Shown here: piece by piece, positions 48,514-61,667 of the stretch
Layout of the letters: each line of letters begins with the position of its first letter
How positions within the stretch are numbered: the stretch's first letter is position 1
Source: Chionis minor
Lineage: Eukaryota > Chordata > Aves > Charadriiformes > Chionididae
NCBI GenBank assembly: GCA_013398295.1
Contig: VZSF01000640.1
Span: 1 to 64,000, forward strand
Reading direction: 5' to 3'
Length of the DNA: 64,000 nt
The notes under the pieces: generated by a model
What the model was told of the DNA's origin: nothing
The model's input: the letters and a program-made list of their open reading frames with translations, nothing else
Databases searched by the model: none
Translations under genes and position numbers: made by a program

Positions 48514-51500
48514 ATGGCGGCGGACGGCGGGTGGGTGCTGGCGCGGCGGAGGGGAGCTGGTGGGGCCGAGCGGGTGTGGCGGCTGCCGCTAACGGTGCCC
48601 ATCTCCGGCAGGGCGGTGCGGCGGCGCGGCGGCCCGTGGCGTTCGGCGGCGGCCACGGCGCTGCCCGCCTGGCGGTTGCGCTGCGAGGGCGGCCGCCAGC
48701 GCTGGTGCTACCTAGGCGACGGCGACGACGGCGAGGCGGGTGGCGAGCGGNNNNNNNCGGCGGGCGCAGACGGCGCTGGAGGAGCACAGTCTTGGCCTGG
48801 ACACGGTGCGGGGCAGGGGGGCCGGGTGGGAGCCGGGCGGGCGAGCCCCCCCCGGGCCAAGGGGCAACCCCGGCTGAAGCACTGTCACCCCGTAGAGCAA
48901 GGTGCTGCGGCCTTTGCCAGCGGCCGGCACTGCCTGGGAGGCTGCCCGCAAGGGCATGCGATTCTACGCTGCCTTGCAGGCCGAGGATGGGCACTGGGCG
49001 GGCGACTACGGTGGGCCCCTCTTCCTCCTGCCAGGTAGGCCTCATGGATGCGCCTTCCCTGAGGGGGTTGAATGTGTCACATTTGGCTTTGTGTAAGAGC
49101 CAGCCTGTCTGATCTTCCAGGTCTTCTCATCACGTGCCACACTGTCAAGATCCAGCTGCCAGAGGGGTTTCGGAAAGAGATGGTGCGCTACCTGCGCTCC
49201 GTGCAGCTCCCGGACGGAGGCTGGGGCTTGTGAGTAGCAAAGATACTTGTTCTAGTGATGGCACCTTCAAGGTCCAGCACTTGAAGCTACTGTCAAATCT
49301 GTCCAGGCTTGGGGAGTGGGACTTGGCAACTGTGATACCTCTGGGTGGTTGGACCTGCTTGTGTAGCACTCCAGGTACATCTTTTGCCACAGAGATGGCT
49401 AGAGTCTGACTGCATCCTCTCTGTGGCACTGTATCCCAAGGCATCACGTGTGCCAGAGTAGTCCAGTTTCTCCCTGGGTTAGTTGAGTCTCCCCTTTTCC
49501 ATAGTCAACCCTGGCATCCCACTTCACCCCAACGAAAGACAGCCCCGTGCAGTGGGTTGTGTATGGCTAATGCTAATAGCTGGTTAATGGCTATGCTGTC
49601 TCTGTGTGACAGGCATGTAGAAGACAAATCGACCGTATTTGGCACAGCACTCAACTACATAGCCTTGAGAATCCTGGGGCTTGGACCAGATGACCCTGAC
49701 ATTGTGAGGGCCCGTGTCAACCTGCACAGCAAAGGTCAGCTCTGTTGTGCCCAGCACAGCAGCCAGGGGGCTGGTATGCTGGTGAGAGAGGTCTGGCTGG
49801 ACCCGATGGTTACGTGAAACATGGGGGGCTGACAGGTAGTGGAGGAACTCTTGTTCTTGCTTGCCCTTGATGGTACCTGCATTTTCAGTTAATGATGGGG
49901 AAGTGGGTTACATATTTGTACCATTGCTTGCTTGCCCTTTTCTGGGACATGTGTCCCAGCCTGAGTAGCATGCTCCCAAACATGAGGAGAAGTGAACGCT
50001 GCGATGGGAGGGAAATCAGGGAGCTGGCATGGTTGCGTTAACCCTGAAAGCTGGTACTGCTCTCTGCAGGAGGTGCTGTGGGAATCCCTTCCTGGGGGAA
50101 GTTTTGGCTGGCTGTGTTGAACGTTTACAGCTGGGAAGGAATGAACACGCTTCTCCCCGAAATGTGGTATGTACTGCCCTTGATGTGGAGGTAGAGGGTG
50201 TTATCAGTCTTTCCACCAGCCTCTACACAGAGCTGTCTCAGGCACTGGTGTTTGCTGGGATAACTCCAGCTATGACCTGGAACTGGGGGTGCTGAGGTTG
50301 CTTGTCAGCTGGGAGACTAGCAGCAAGGCCAGCCAGTGGGTGGATAGCACCGAACATTGCACTGAAGGGAGATGGCAGAGCTCAGCCCTATTAGCTTTAC
50401 CCACGAGTCCTTGATACATCGATGTCCTCCCTGCCTGCCACCAGTACCATCTGCTCTTGTGACCAGGCAGAACTGGACCCTAGTGAGACAGGACAGCCAC
50501 ATGTAAGGCCTCCAGCTCTAACCCTCACTTGTACCCTCTCCGATTACTTGGAGTGCCAATGGGTGTCAGAAAAGAAAAGTGTATAATGTTTCCCCTGGGG
50601 GAAACCAGGGGCTGCATAGTACCAAGGGTTGCTGGTGCTTTGTCCTCGAACACACTTAGCTGTCAGTCTGGGCCTCTGCCTTCAAAGTCATGTGGGGAAG
50701 AAAGGGGGCCCTGAACTGACTTCTCCCCTTCCTACTCTCTGAGCTTGAGATCCTGCCTGCCCTGTGTCAACTGGGGTGTCTGCTGGTCCAGGTGAGGATG
50801 GCGCAGCCCTGTTGGGGAGGATCTGAGCAGGGTTAGGCTTTGTGGATATTCCCTTCTTTTCTCCTGTAGGTGTAGCAGCAGCAGCAGGCCTGGTACAGGG
50901 AATAGGGAAGGGCATGCCCTGCTCCAGGGAAGCCCTGTCAGTAAATCATCTGTCTGTGCTGCCCTTGGCCCTCCTTGTTCCTCACAGTTGCACCTTCACT
51001 GTTGTGAACAGGCTGCTTCCTACGTGGTTTCCAGCCCACCCATCCCGGCTCTGGTGTCACTGCCGCCAGGTTTACCTCCCCATGAGCTACTGTTACGCCA
51101 GGCGTCTGTCAGCAGAAGAGGATGAGCTCATAAGGAGCTTGCGGCAGGTAAGGAGCTGACCCTGGTGGAACTCCCTGACAAGGATACATGGCTGTCTGAC
51201 CACCTGCTGTGCCAGCCATGTCCTTGTGGGCCAGCCTCTGGCTTGCAGAGTGACAGCTCTCATACCCATACAGTCTCTCTGTCCAGGCAGTGGAGCCAAC
51301 TTTCAGCAGTAAGCTGCCTCTGGGTGCTTGCTCGCAGCTTGCCAGGCTAATGCTCATTGTTGTCTTGTGCCAGGAGCTGTACGTGGAAGACTATGCCAGC
51401 ATAGACTGGCCAGCCCAGAGGAACAATGTAGCTGCCTGTGATGTGTACACCCCGCACAGCTGGCTGCTGGGGATTGCCTATGGTGAGTGTAGTGTTGGCT

Positions 51501-54500
51501 GGGGTGGGAGGACCCTTGACATGTGAGCTGGTGGCGGTGGAACTGAAGCTGCCTTGTACCACTGGGGCTCTTTAGGGTCTACTGCCAGCTGCTGGTATGT
51601 GCCCTGGCATTGGGATGGAGACATGGATTGTGTGATCCCTGGGCTTCTTCCTCCTGAGAGCAGCAGGGCCTTATGCCCTGGTCCTTGGGCCACTGTGGGG
51701 CAGAGTAATTCCCATGCTTTCCTAGACTGGTGGTCACATGAGCTGTGGTGCAGCCTGCCACACCAAGTGAATCTGGCCACATGGGCTGGGTTTTTCATTG
51801 TATGTCCCATTCTTCTCCTGTAGCCATTATGAATGTGTATGAAGCTCACCACAGCACCCACCTGCGGCAGCGAGCCATCGCAGAGCTGTACGACCACATC
51901 AAAGCTGATGACAGATTTACCAAGTGCATCAGCATTGGGCCGGTAGGGCACTTACTGTTGATCCTTTGAAAATCTTGCCCTTTGCTCTTTAGGGACCAGC
52001 TTGCAGCCCTCCAGCCCTTTGTGGTTGTGGTGTGTAACCTTAATCACCAGGTCTTGCTCAGACACAGCTCCTGCTGCTCCTAATGCTCAAAAGCTTAATG
52101 CTAACAGGGCACAGAAGATGCAGAGGGCATGGGGACAGCTGTGGCCCTAGTGAGGGGCACCTCTCCTTGTGGTCCAGGGAAATGATCTGAGGGGAAGCTC
52201 TGGACTAATCTCATGGCACCTGCCCCACTAACTCAGCTATGCTGAGTGACGCCGCAGATGAAGCTGTCAGGATTAAGCCTGGGACTACCTCTAGATACAC
52301 TCTGCTACGTAGGAGTGATATATGTGTCAGGGACTGGAAGAAGCTATATCCAGACCAGTGACAGTACTGCTCTTGGCAGATTTCCAAGACGATCAACATG
52401 CTGGTTCGCTGGTTCGTGGATGGGAAGAACTCCCCAGCTTTTCAGGAGCATGTTTCCAGGATCTCTGACTATCTCTGGTAAGGGCTGAGCATGGGTGGGC
52501 CACCTGGCTCACCTGTGGAGTGAGCACATCGTGGCTCTCAACCCTCTTCCTGGCACTCTCACTGTGCCTGCGCTGCAGCACCGTGCTCTCTTCTCCCACA
52601 GGCTGGGCCTCGACGGAATGAAGATGCAGGTGAAGTGCTGTAGGAGTTCAGCTGTGACTGAGAGGGATTCTGGCATGCTGGAGAAGCTCATGGAATAATG
52701 GGATAGCTTGTTCACCCTGGGCCTGAGCTCCTGGCATCTCGCCTTTGGTGTCTGGTGGCCTTGTCTGTCTCACTGCCACTTCCCCTGGCTGTGCCAGGAG
52801 TGAGTAGTGTCCATCCTACTAGTTTGCCTCTCTGTGGCTGTGAGCTGAGGGGGCAGCTCTAGGCCTCCATCCCCTTCATCCCCACGGGTCCTGGGGCCCT
52901 GTGGGCCTCTGATACTGCACATGGACTGGACTGTGCTTCTCTCATAGTCGTGTCCCTCTGCTCCTTATCGCTAGCCACCTTTCGTATCTTGGCTGTGCAC
53001 AGAGCAGGCTGGAGCAGCTGTCTCATTTCCTATCCCCTTGCTGTACCTGAGCTGCTGCTCCCCTCTATACCAGCACATCAGCCTTAATGCTGGGTGACAT
53101 AAAACAGACACAGGGCAGAGGGAGCTAGTGGGGATAATGCAGGAGGGGTATGCTGTCCCACAGAACCCACAGCTAGCTCAGGCTGCTTCCAGAACCTGCC
53201 CCTCACTATCTGCTTTCTCTCTTCCAGGGCACAAATGGATCCCAGCTCTGGGATACTGCCTTTGCCATCCAAGCCTTCTTGGAGGTATTGCATTCCTCAG
53301 TGCTACACGCTGCCTTAGGAAAATGGTCTCGTGGCATGTCCCTGAATACCAGAAACTCCTGCTGTGCATCCCCTCAGACCTCTGCTGTGCCAGTTGTGGC
53401 ATTGCATCATATGACTGAGCCAGGCAAACGCAGGCAGGCTGGTAGGCAGGGTGCGCAACACAGTGGTGCAGCCCATCTTTGCTACCTGCTTTTAAAGCAG
53501 GAGCCCACAGTGCCAGCTGAGTGCGTCAGGTTAGACTGCCCAGTTGCTACAGTCTTGTGGTAAAATCCTCACCCTTCCTCCTTGCTCTGCTTGGTTCCAG
53601 AGCATTGCCATTTGGAAGGGACAGTATGCAGGTCTCCTGCTTTCCTGCATTGGGGCAGAGACAGCTGTCGTGGACGTGCTTTTTTGAGAGTGGTGTGATT
53701 GCCCTGGTAAGCCTCTAACATGGTCATGCAAATATCTCTCAGTGATGCCAGTAACAGTTGTCAGTTCTCGCTGTAGAGATTTGTAATGGGAACAGTAAAC
53801 GATGAATGCAAACCTACAGAAAGGTCTATATGAAGGACCAGGCATTAAGGGCACCTAGATCAGCAGGTCAGCGAGGTCCCAGCACATCCTCTTCTTGAGG
53901 GTCACATTTGGTGGCCACAACTCCTTGCTGACTGCTAACTTTCACTTCTGTTTCTAGGCAGAAGCCCAGAAGATGCCTGAATTCACATCCTGCCTCCAGA
54001 ATGCCTATGAGTTCCTCCGGTTCACCCAGGTGAGAAGAGCCAGTTGGTAGCGTCTCTCATATATCGGCTGTGTAGACTTCGCTGCTTCTCAGGGGCCTGT
54101 TGCATGCGTCTGTTGCCTCCTGAAGAGCTCTTCTGAAGGGCTGGACTTGCAAAGTCCTAGGGTCAGGCTCCTGTTTTCTGCTCCCTGTTGCTGTGAGCCA
54201 TCTTTGCAGCTTGGAGCCAAGGCCAGGCCTGTAGATCTTGGATTGGTTGCCTGGGCTACGAGAGGCTGAAAAACTGAGAGCTTAGGCTTCTTTGCCCTTG
54301 AGGTACCCTTCTGGGAAGCCCAGACTCCTTGGCTAAGTGACTGTGTGAGCTCAATTCCTGCTGGCCAGGCCAGTGGTTCAAGGCTGGGATCACGGTCACC
54401 AGCAGCTTGGTGCAGATGCAGTCATAGGTATTGTTCATGGGGCTGCCAATGGGAACATTGAAAGCAGATGGCTCCCTGACAGGAAAGCACCCAAACAGGG

Positions 54501-57500
54501 GACTTAGCAACACTTGCTAAAATCAGGCCAAAATGTAATTTTGCTTCATCCCTCCCTGTTCCAGAACTGATCTCTCCCTGTTTGCCTCCCTCAGTAAAAG
54601 ACAGGTGGTGCCCAGTCCCACGTGGTTCTGTATCTGCAATGGTTTCAGCCCATGGTCCTGCAGCCAGGCACCTCCAGCCTGCCCTCATTTGTTTCTTGTC
54701 TCCTGCAGATCCCAGAGAACCCACCTGACTACCAGAAATATTATCGCCATATGAACAAGGTATGATGATGGCTGGAACTGGTCTCTGAAGGACACATGAA
54801 TGGGGCAGGAGTTTGGGCAGAGGGGATGGGAATGAGGGGCAGCACCTCCTTCCTTACAAGAATAGAACAGTTCAGGGGAAGGTGCTGAGCCCTCCTGACC
54901 CCTTTCAGGGTGGCTTCCCCTTCAGCACTCGAGACTGTGGCTGGATCGTCGCAGACTGCACAGCAGAGGGGCTGAAGTCAGTTATGCTGCTGCAGAAGAA
55001 GTGCCCCTTCATAGCCAAGCTTGTGCCCCCTGAGCGCCTCTTTGATGCTGTGAATGTGGTACGTGCTGCAAAAATTAGGACCAATGGAAATGTGGGCAGT
55101 TAAACCAAGCTAAAATAAGAGAAGTCAAGGCCTGATGAGATCTGGTATTACTAAGCTAGTACAAGGCCTATGGCCTGCTATGGCAACACCATATTTACTG
55201 TGATATGGAGCTATGTATGTGGTGTAATGTAATATGATGGTCCAGATTGGGCCAGCCTGTCAGTGTGGTTTGGGACTTGGGTTATCTGCCAACCCCATGG
55301 ACTTGTGGGTCTGACTTTGTTCTCATACCTGGCTCGAGGCCATACTGGGGTGGTACTGCCAGTGAGCCAGTCCCAACGCCTCTCTCTGCTTGTCTGGGCA
55401 GTTGCTGAGCATGAGGAACTCGGATGGAGGCTTTGCCACATATGAAACCAAGCGAGGAGGCCACTTATTGGAGCTGTTGAACCCCTCGGAGGTGTTTGGT
55501 AAGGGGAGCTGTGTGGGGCTGTCATCCTGTCCCCTGTGGACTGGCCTCGCCATGCCCAGTGGGTGCCTGGCTTTGCCTCAGGTCCCTCTGTGGGATAAGT
55601 GTGGCCTGGGTCCAAGGGAGAGGTTGGCAGCATGTAGCTCGGAGGCTCCCCAGCGGAGGGGCTCTTGCAATGATACCCTTCAACTGCCGACAGGCGACAT
55701 CATGATTGACTACACATATGTGGAGTGCACGTCAGCTGTCATGCAGGCCCTGAGACACTTCCATGATGAGTACCCTGAGCACAGAGCCCCCGAGATCAGG
55801 TGAGCCACTGAGATAAGAGTCGGGTAGAGGAGAAGGCTGGCTGCAATGTTGCATGCTTCCTGCCATGGCCTCTGATAGCACAGCCCTTGCTGAGCCTTGT
55901 CAGGTCTTCCCTGAATCTGCATTGGCATGGAGTAGCCCCTGCAGAGGCCTTTGGTGTGTGCACAGCTGGGATGCTGGTGACTCCTGCAAACCAGAGCTCT
56001 GCAAGAGACTGGAGCCCAGCCTCTCTCAAGGAGCAGGGCGTAGACTGTTTGGGATCAGGCTGGGGGAAATTGGTGGAGATCTGCCTCTCTCTTGACTTAG
56101 CCTTGATCTTGCAGCCAGTTGTAAGTTGGGTTCCTTGCTTGGGTGCTGGTATGAGGCAGAAAAGCACCCCACTCATGCTGAGAACCTGAACAACGTGGCT
56201 GCTTGTCTGCATGCTCTTACCTCTTGAGCCCTCTAATAATGGAACCCCTGAAAGCCTCGGATGGATGCCTCTGATGAAGCAGCCACTGAGTTTAAGCTGC
56301 TTCTGAAGTTAGTGTCTTTTTTCTGACCAGGGAGACTCTGCAGAAGGGCTTGGACTTCTGTCGCAAGAAGCAGCGAGCTGATGGGTCATGGGAAGGGTAA
56401 GCAGTGTTCCTGATGCCCAGTTTTCCCTGGCTGCCCCAGTGTGAGAGCGACAATGAGCGCAAGCATTCCTGGCTGGCAGAATCTGTGGGAAGGGCAAAGT
56501 AGAGGCAGATCCTCCTCTAGCTCCTGTGCTTTACTCTCCTTTACTTTCCCTCCAGCCCAGGCAGAACAGGCACCTCATGCATTTCTCAAGACCCAGACAG
56601 CCCCTGGGGGCTAGAGTGGCACCAGCTTCTCTGGTCCCAGAGTGTCTGCTGACCCTGAATGAGCTGTGAGCAGGTGCATGGTTGCGCCATAGGAGAGGTC
56701 AGGCTGCAGCTATATGCCTGGCTCTGCTCTTGCTGCAAACATGGCCATGTTGCAACCTGCCTCTACCTGGGGCCTTGCACCTCTGACAGTATTGGTCTCC
56801 CCTTCCTTCTAGGAGCTGGGGGGTTTGTTTCACCTATGGCACCTGGTTTGGTCTGGAGGCATTTGCAAGTATGCAGCACACATATCAGGACAGGTGAGAA
56901 GGGGCTGTCTGGTTCCCCTGTCCCTACCTACCTCTTGGGCTCGGGCAAGACTCTGTGGTGGGGCTGGATGGATACCCTGGCTGTGCATGGGTCTCTGCCC
57001 CAGGTACTGCCCCTCCTAAATCCTGTGCCTGTGATATGACATGGGCACTCGCTGCCTGAGCCTCAAACTGTCAGTCCTGGACTGTCAAACTGGACAGTCC
57101 TGGCCATGTGCAGGTCAGAGCAGAGCTCCCATTTCCAGCTGGGAAACATGGGCATTCCCTCTCTGATTCTCTGGCCCATCCTTGCAGGGCTGCATGCCAA
57201 GAGGTGGCCCAGGCCTGCCAGTTCCTCCTCTCCAAGCAGATGGCAGATGGCGGGTGGGGAGAGGACTTTGAGTCATGCGAGCAGCGCACATATGTGCAGA
57301 GTGCCATGTCGCAGATCCACAACACATGTTGGGCCCTGCTGGGGCTCATGGCTGTCAGGTAAGAGAAGCTTACCCTCACCTCTTCAGGCTCCGCCTGGCC
57401 CCAAGTGCTCAGTGAGATGGGAAATGCAGGCTGGGTTGTGTGGCAGGGCTGGCACAGGCCGTGGGCCTGGCTGATGTGGGCCATGCCATGTTTGTTTGTG

Positions 57501-58307
57501 ACCTTGTTGGTCACAAGCCTCCTGCAATGCAGGACTGGGCTGCGCAATGCTTCACAAGCCAGCGAGGCTCATAATGCCAGGTGAGGGGGAGCCAGTGCAA
57601 AGCAAAGATCTGGATCATAACTATAGGCCTCCAGCCTGGGAAAATGTTGCTGTATTCATAATGTCTGGTGTCCTAGGGTGGTGAGGGGCCTTCCCAAAGC
57701 AACCAGCATGCCTGGGACAAGCTTGGTGCAACCTGGAGGTGTTCAAGTTCCCTAAGCAGATGGATGTGGGTTTGCAGACAGTTTGAATAAGAGTGCTCAC
57801 ATCTCCCTCATGGTTTGCAGGTACCCTGACATCAATGTACTGGAAAGGGGCATCAAAGTGTTGATTGATAAGCAGCTGCCCAACGGGGACTGGCCTCAGG
57901 TACATCTTTCCTCTGGCCTTTCCAAGGGATTCCCTGGTGTTGTGGATGTCCTGGGCATGGTGCAGCCATTGTGATGGTGTGCTTTCCCTTACCTGGAAGG
58001 GAAGCCATATTTGGCTTTTCATGGGGGGGCTTCAGAAAGGTAATGAACTTAGCACCACATCCTGGACACACTGTGGTCCCTTGTCACCCATACCATCTTG
58101 CTCTCTGTCTCTCTTTCTCAGGAGAATATTGCTGGGGTATTCAACAAGTCGTGTGCCATCAGTTACACTGCATACCGCAATGTCTTCCCCATCTGGACAT
58201 TAGGGCGTTTCTGCCGGCTGTATCCCAACAGCCCTCTTACTGAGCAACTGCAATCCAGATCCTCGGCTGGGGCAGAGAAGACCATGCAGGAGGCCTTGTC
58301 TGCCTGA
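48514..58307 (+). CDS. LSS: LSS, lanosterol synthase (oxidosqualene cyclase), 22 coding exons
   Basis: It converts (S)-2,3-oxidosqualene to lanosterol in cholesterol synthesis at the ER membrane. Exons: 48514-48530, 48612-48805, 48896-49034, 49121-49229, 49613-49734, 50070-50166, 51012-51147, 51374-51482, 51824-51942, 52380-52477, 52602-52629, 53228-53284, 53958-54029, 54709-54759, 54909-55058, 55402-55498, 55694-55799, 56331-56396, 56813-56893, 57188-57358, 57821-57899 and 58122-58307 (TGA). All are GT-AG with consistent phases, about 760 residues. The catalytic-acid motif DCTAE lies in exon 54909-55058 (Asp near residue 465). QW-type repeats include '[10 protein letters not shown]', 'QRADGSWEG', '[12 protein letters not shown]' and '[10 protein letters not shown]'. 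Seven Ns at 48751-48757 break the frame in exon 2, an assembly gap. The start at 48514 is chosen because it aligns with the short family N-terminus before 'RRRGGP'; an in-frame ATG at 48457 is the alternative. The C-terminus is about 18 residues longer than the human protein. Confidence 0.96.
48751..48757. other. Run of seven Ns inside LSS exon 2
   Basis: The coding frame before the run ('[17 protein letters not shown]') and after it ('[16 protein letters not shown]') are offset by one base when seven Ns are counted. The true gap must be a multiple of three. It is a sequencing or assembly gap in a GC-rich exon, not a mutation. Confidence 0.93.
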
Positions 58308-59106
58308 ATATGGGCCCTTACAAACGCCTTGGTCTTAGATATTGGCTGCTCCATGGCGCTACAGGGGTGTTTCCTGCATAGGCTATCTCAGTGCTGATCT
58401 TAGCACATGGACTGCTGCCTCTGCCAGGGAGGGGTGCTGCTGTGGTGCTGCAGAGTCTCTGCTTTCTGTTGAACCTCTTCTAAAAATCCACTTTTAAAGG
58501 TTTTTCCCAGGTATATCCTCCCTCACAAGATGGGGAGTGAAGTGCCTTTTCGGACTACTTTAGTAGTATTACACATCTAGACAGACTCTCTCATCCTGGG
58601 TAGAGCGAGGCTTCCTTTATCTTCCCCTTATGCTGTTCAGGTTGGCTGCCTTCAGCAAGAGTGTGGGATTTAGGGCCTTCCCTGTGCCTAGCATCGTGAT
58701 GGGGTGCACTGCACAATCCCTCTGAGCTCGCCTCTGTGCTGTGGGTGCCAGTGACTGTCTTTGAAGCGCTCTCTGCTCTGGAGCTTGTGCTGGGAGGGGA
58801 ACAGCACCTATCCTCCCCCAGAAAGATGGAAAACAGGCGTGCTTGCCTCAGTTTTCTTACCATTCTTTCCTCTAGCTGGTGGCACATGGCTTCCCAAAGC
58901 CTCACAGGTGAAGTCACCAGCATCATTGCCACTTTGAAAAAGGGGAAACTGAGGCAGAAAGCACTGAGGTGGTGAGTGTCAGGACACAACCTGGATGCCT
59001 GGGCTCAAGCCTTCCCCCAACACAGCAGGTGCCTCTGTTCAGGCAATGGTTCAGTTGGGCATTTACATTTCATTGTCAGAGTTGGAATCGCATTGACTGA
59101 CAGGTT

Positions 59107-59112
59107 AATAAA
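59107..59112 (+). terminator. LSS: LSS poly(A) signal
   Basis: AATAAA lies 800 bp after the LSS stop, followed within about 40 bases by a GT-rich stretch (GTGTGTTGGTCTCC), the usual downstream element. Confidence 0.7.
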
Positions 59113-60590
59113 TTGCTAATGGTGTTGCAAGAACTTAAATGTGTGTTGGTCTCCTTATGGTCTGCCCCAGTGTGTGTCCCTTCCCCAGTGGAAGGGAGCT
59201 TGCACAGCAGCATCCTCTTACCTGGCTTGGGTCACCTGTCTCCAGTGCTATGGGCACCATCTCCACCAACAAGCAAGCCATGCTTGGAGCCTGTGCCTGC
59301 TTTGCCCTCCTCTAATGCCTTTGGCCCCAGAAAAATATAATCAAGGAAGCAGCTGACTAAAGGGGAATGATCACTTGCCTCCATCTGCTGCTTACAGTCA
59401 TGCGAGTAAGCCCAGTGGCTGCACTCGCTTGGACTCGTTGCCCACCAGGACCCGCAGTCCATTTTGGCAAAGCTGTTCCCCAGCCAGCTGGCTGCATGAG
59501 ATTATCCCATCCTAGGGGCAAAATACTGTATTTGCATGGGTCTCAATTCATAGAAAAACCATAGAATCATAGACTATCCTGTTCAACCCATTTCTCCAGC
59601 CTCTGAGAGGCAGCTCCGCTCTGTACCATATCCTCCAACTGCCCAGACTGGAGGCTCTGCAGACTTCTTGAGCATGCACTTCATCCCCTTGCCCAGGCTG
59701 TTAGCTAGAAAAGCCTATTTAAGCAAACTCAACTTGGGTTGCTTTGACAGCCCTGTTTGCCTTTTCCAAATTCTGGACTCCTTTATATCTGTCTGGTATA
59801 CTGCTCTGCATTTAAAGCCACTCCATAATCTCCGTTACAAGTAGGAAGAGGGTTTTGTTGTAGTTTTGATTTTGTTTTATTTTTAAATCATTGCAGGGGA
59901 ACTTGACAAAACCAGTGTCCTTTCAACATGTTCTTGTAAGTTTGTTTCTTTTCTTTTATTGTATACAATTTCTTGACACCTAATGCTCCAGGCAATATCA
60001 CGTCCCTAGGAGTGCTGCAAAGAAACTGTTTTATCACTAAAATCTCATTTTCATTATAAACATTTTGGTTGGTAAGGGGCCAAAGATTTGTGACATTAGA
60101 TACCAGTTAGCTGGATTTATGCCCTGTATGGATTCTTTTGTTTCCATCTTTGCACAATGTCAGGAGCAGGGAGTGATGCTTACTAATCTTTCTTTTAGCT
60201 GAAACTGAATTGATTCAAGCATGCTGCGGTTATGTGTCTTGAGAGGTTGTGGCTGTTTGGATTTCAAACTAGGTTTTGGCTTGAGAACATATTTCCCTTT
60301 AACCAAACAAAACTAGGGTTACCTTGCAAATTTTATAACCATAAACTAATGAATGTAATTTATTTTCTGTCCTCCCTTGGGATACCAGTAACTGTTCACT
60401 TTTCTTCAGTTTCAGAGCAGGAAAATGTTCCCTCTGCTTTGCAGTGGGAGGGTCATGGTGAGTAGCATTGTATCACATAAAGCAGAGATACTGGGCACCA
60501 AATAGATTCTCTTTCAAGGTAAAAGAAACCTGTTTGCTTGGGGTTTCAAGCTGAACTTTGCTTTCATCTTGTGTCTGAGTGAGAGGCAGA
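59113..60590. other. Intergenic stretch downstream of LSS
   Basis: No gene is recognised. At about 59558-59720 there is a CCATAGAATCATAGACTAT start followed by weak similarity to an antisense CR1 3' end, possibly a short old CR1 fragment (low confidence). The rest is A/T-rich single-copy sequence. Confidence 0.45.
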
Positions 60591-60596
60591 AAGGGG

Positions 60597-61640
60597 AATC
60601 ACAGAATCACAGAATATCTTAAGTTGGAAGTGGTCCCTAAGGATCATTGAGTCCAGCTCCCTGCTCCTCACAGGACTACTTAAAAATAATCATATGACTA
60701 AGAGTATCGTCCAGACACTCCTTGAACTATGACAGGCTTGATGCCATTACCACTTCACTGGGAAGCCTGTTCCAGTGACTTACCATCCTCTCATGACCTA
60801 TGGCTGGCCACTACAGAGACCAGATAAGCACTACTGCTCACCTTGAGGAAGCTGTAGACTGCAATGAGATCACCCATCAACCTTATCTCCTCTAAGCTTA
60901 ACAAATCGAGTGACCTTAGCTGCTCCTTGTAAGTCTTGCCATCAAGACTTTGCACCATTTCTGTTGCCCTCCTTTGGGCATACTCCAATAGAATGATGTC
61001 GTTCTTATATTGAGGCACCCAAAACTGCACAGAGTACTTGAGGTGGGGCTGCACCAGTGCAAGGCAGAGTGGAACAATTGCCTCCCTCGACCAGCTAGCT
61101 ATGGTGGGCTTGATGCACCCTAGGACATATCTGGCCCTTTTGGCTGCCAGGGCACGCTGTTGATTCATATTCAATTTGCCATCAAGCCTTTGGCCCCCAT
61201 ATCTCTTTCCACAGTGCTGCTTTCCTGCCTCTCGTTCCCCAGTTTGTATGTATAACCAGGACTACTCTGTCCCAGGTGCAGAATCCAGCACTTACTCTTG
61301 TTAAATTTCATACAGTTGGTGATTGCCAGCTCTCTAGTCTCTGTAAGGCCTCTCTAACTCTTGAGGGAGCCCACAACTCCTCCTATCATTTGCAAACTTA
61401 ATGTACATTCCACTTGTGTGTCCAAATCATTTATAAAACATTAAAGAGCACTGGCCTTAAAAATGAGCCCTGGAGAACCCCCTGGTGACTGGCCACCAGC
61501 CTGATGTGAACCCATTTACTACAACTCTTTGAGAGGTCCCACAATGTCATCGGCCAGCTCCTTCAGTACCCTGGACCATCGGGTCCCTTAGACTTACATG
61601 CCTCCAGTTGGAGCAGCAAGTCTTAAACAAGTTCAGAATC
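60597..61640 (-). mobile_element. CR1 LINE copy, internally deleted
   Basis: On the minus strand this runs from a decayed 'VLKELADDIVGPL' segment (about 61,590) through 'GVTSGWWPVT' and 'KFANDRR' (RT active-site region). It continues into 'ALAAKRARYVLGCIKPTIAS', 'HLKYSVQFWVPQYKNDIILL' and 'LSLEEIRLMGDLIAVYSFL', ending at the tail GATTCTGTGATTCC near 60597. The piece between the RT start and 'GVTSGWW' is missing. Frameshifts and stops make it inactive. Confidence 0.87.
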
Positions 61641-61667
61641 AGCTGGGAGTTTATCATCCCCCCCTGT

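Noticed and set aside
48119..49045. 308-codon minus-strand frame over the LSS promoter and first exons
   Set aside because: It is a GC-rich antisense shadow crossing the N gap, with proline/arginine-rich low-complexity content and no family match.
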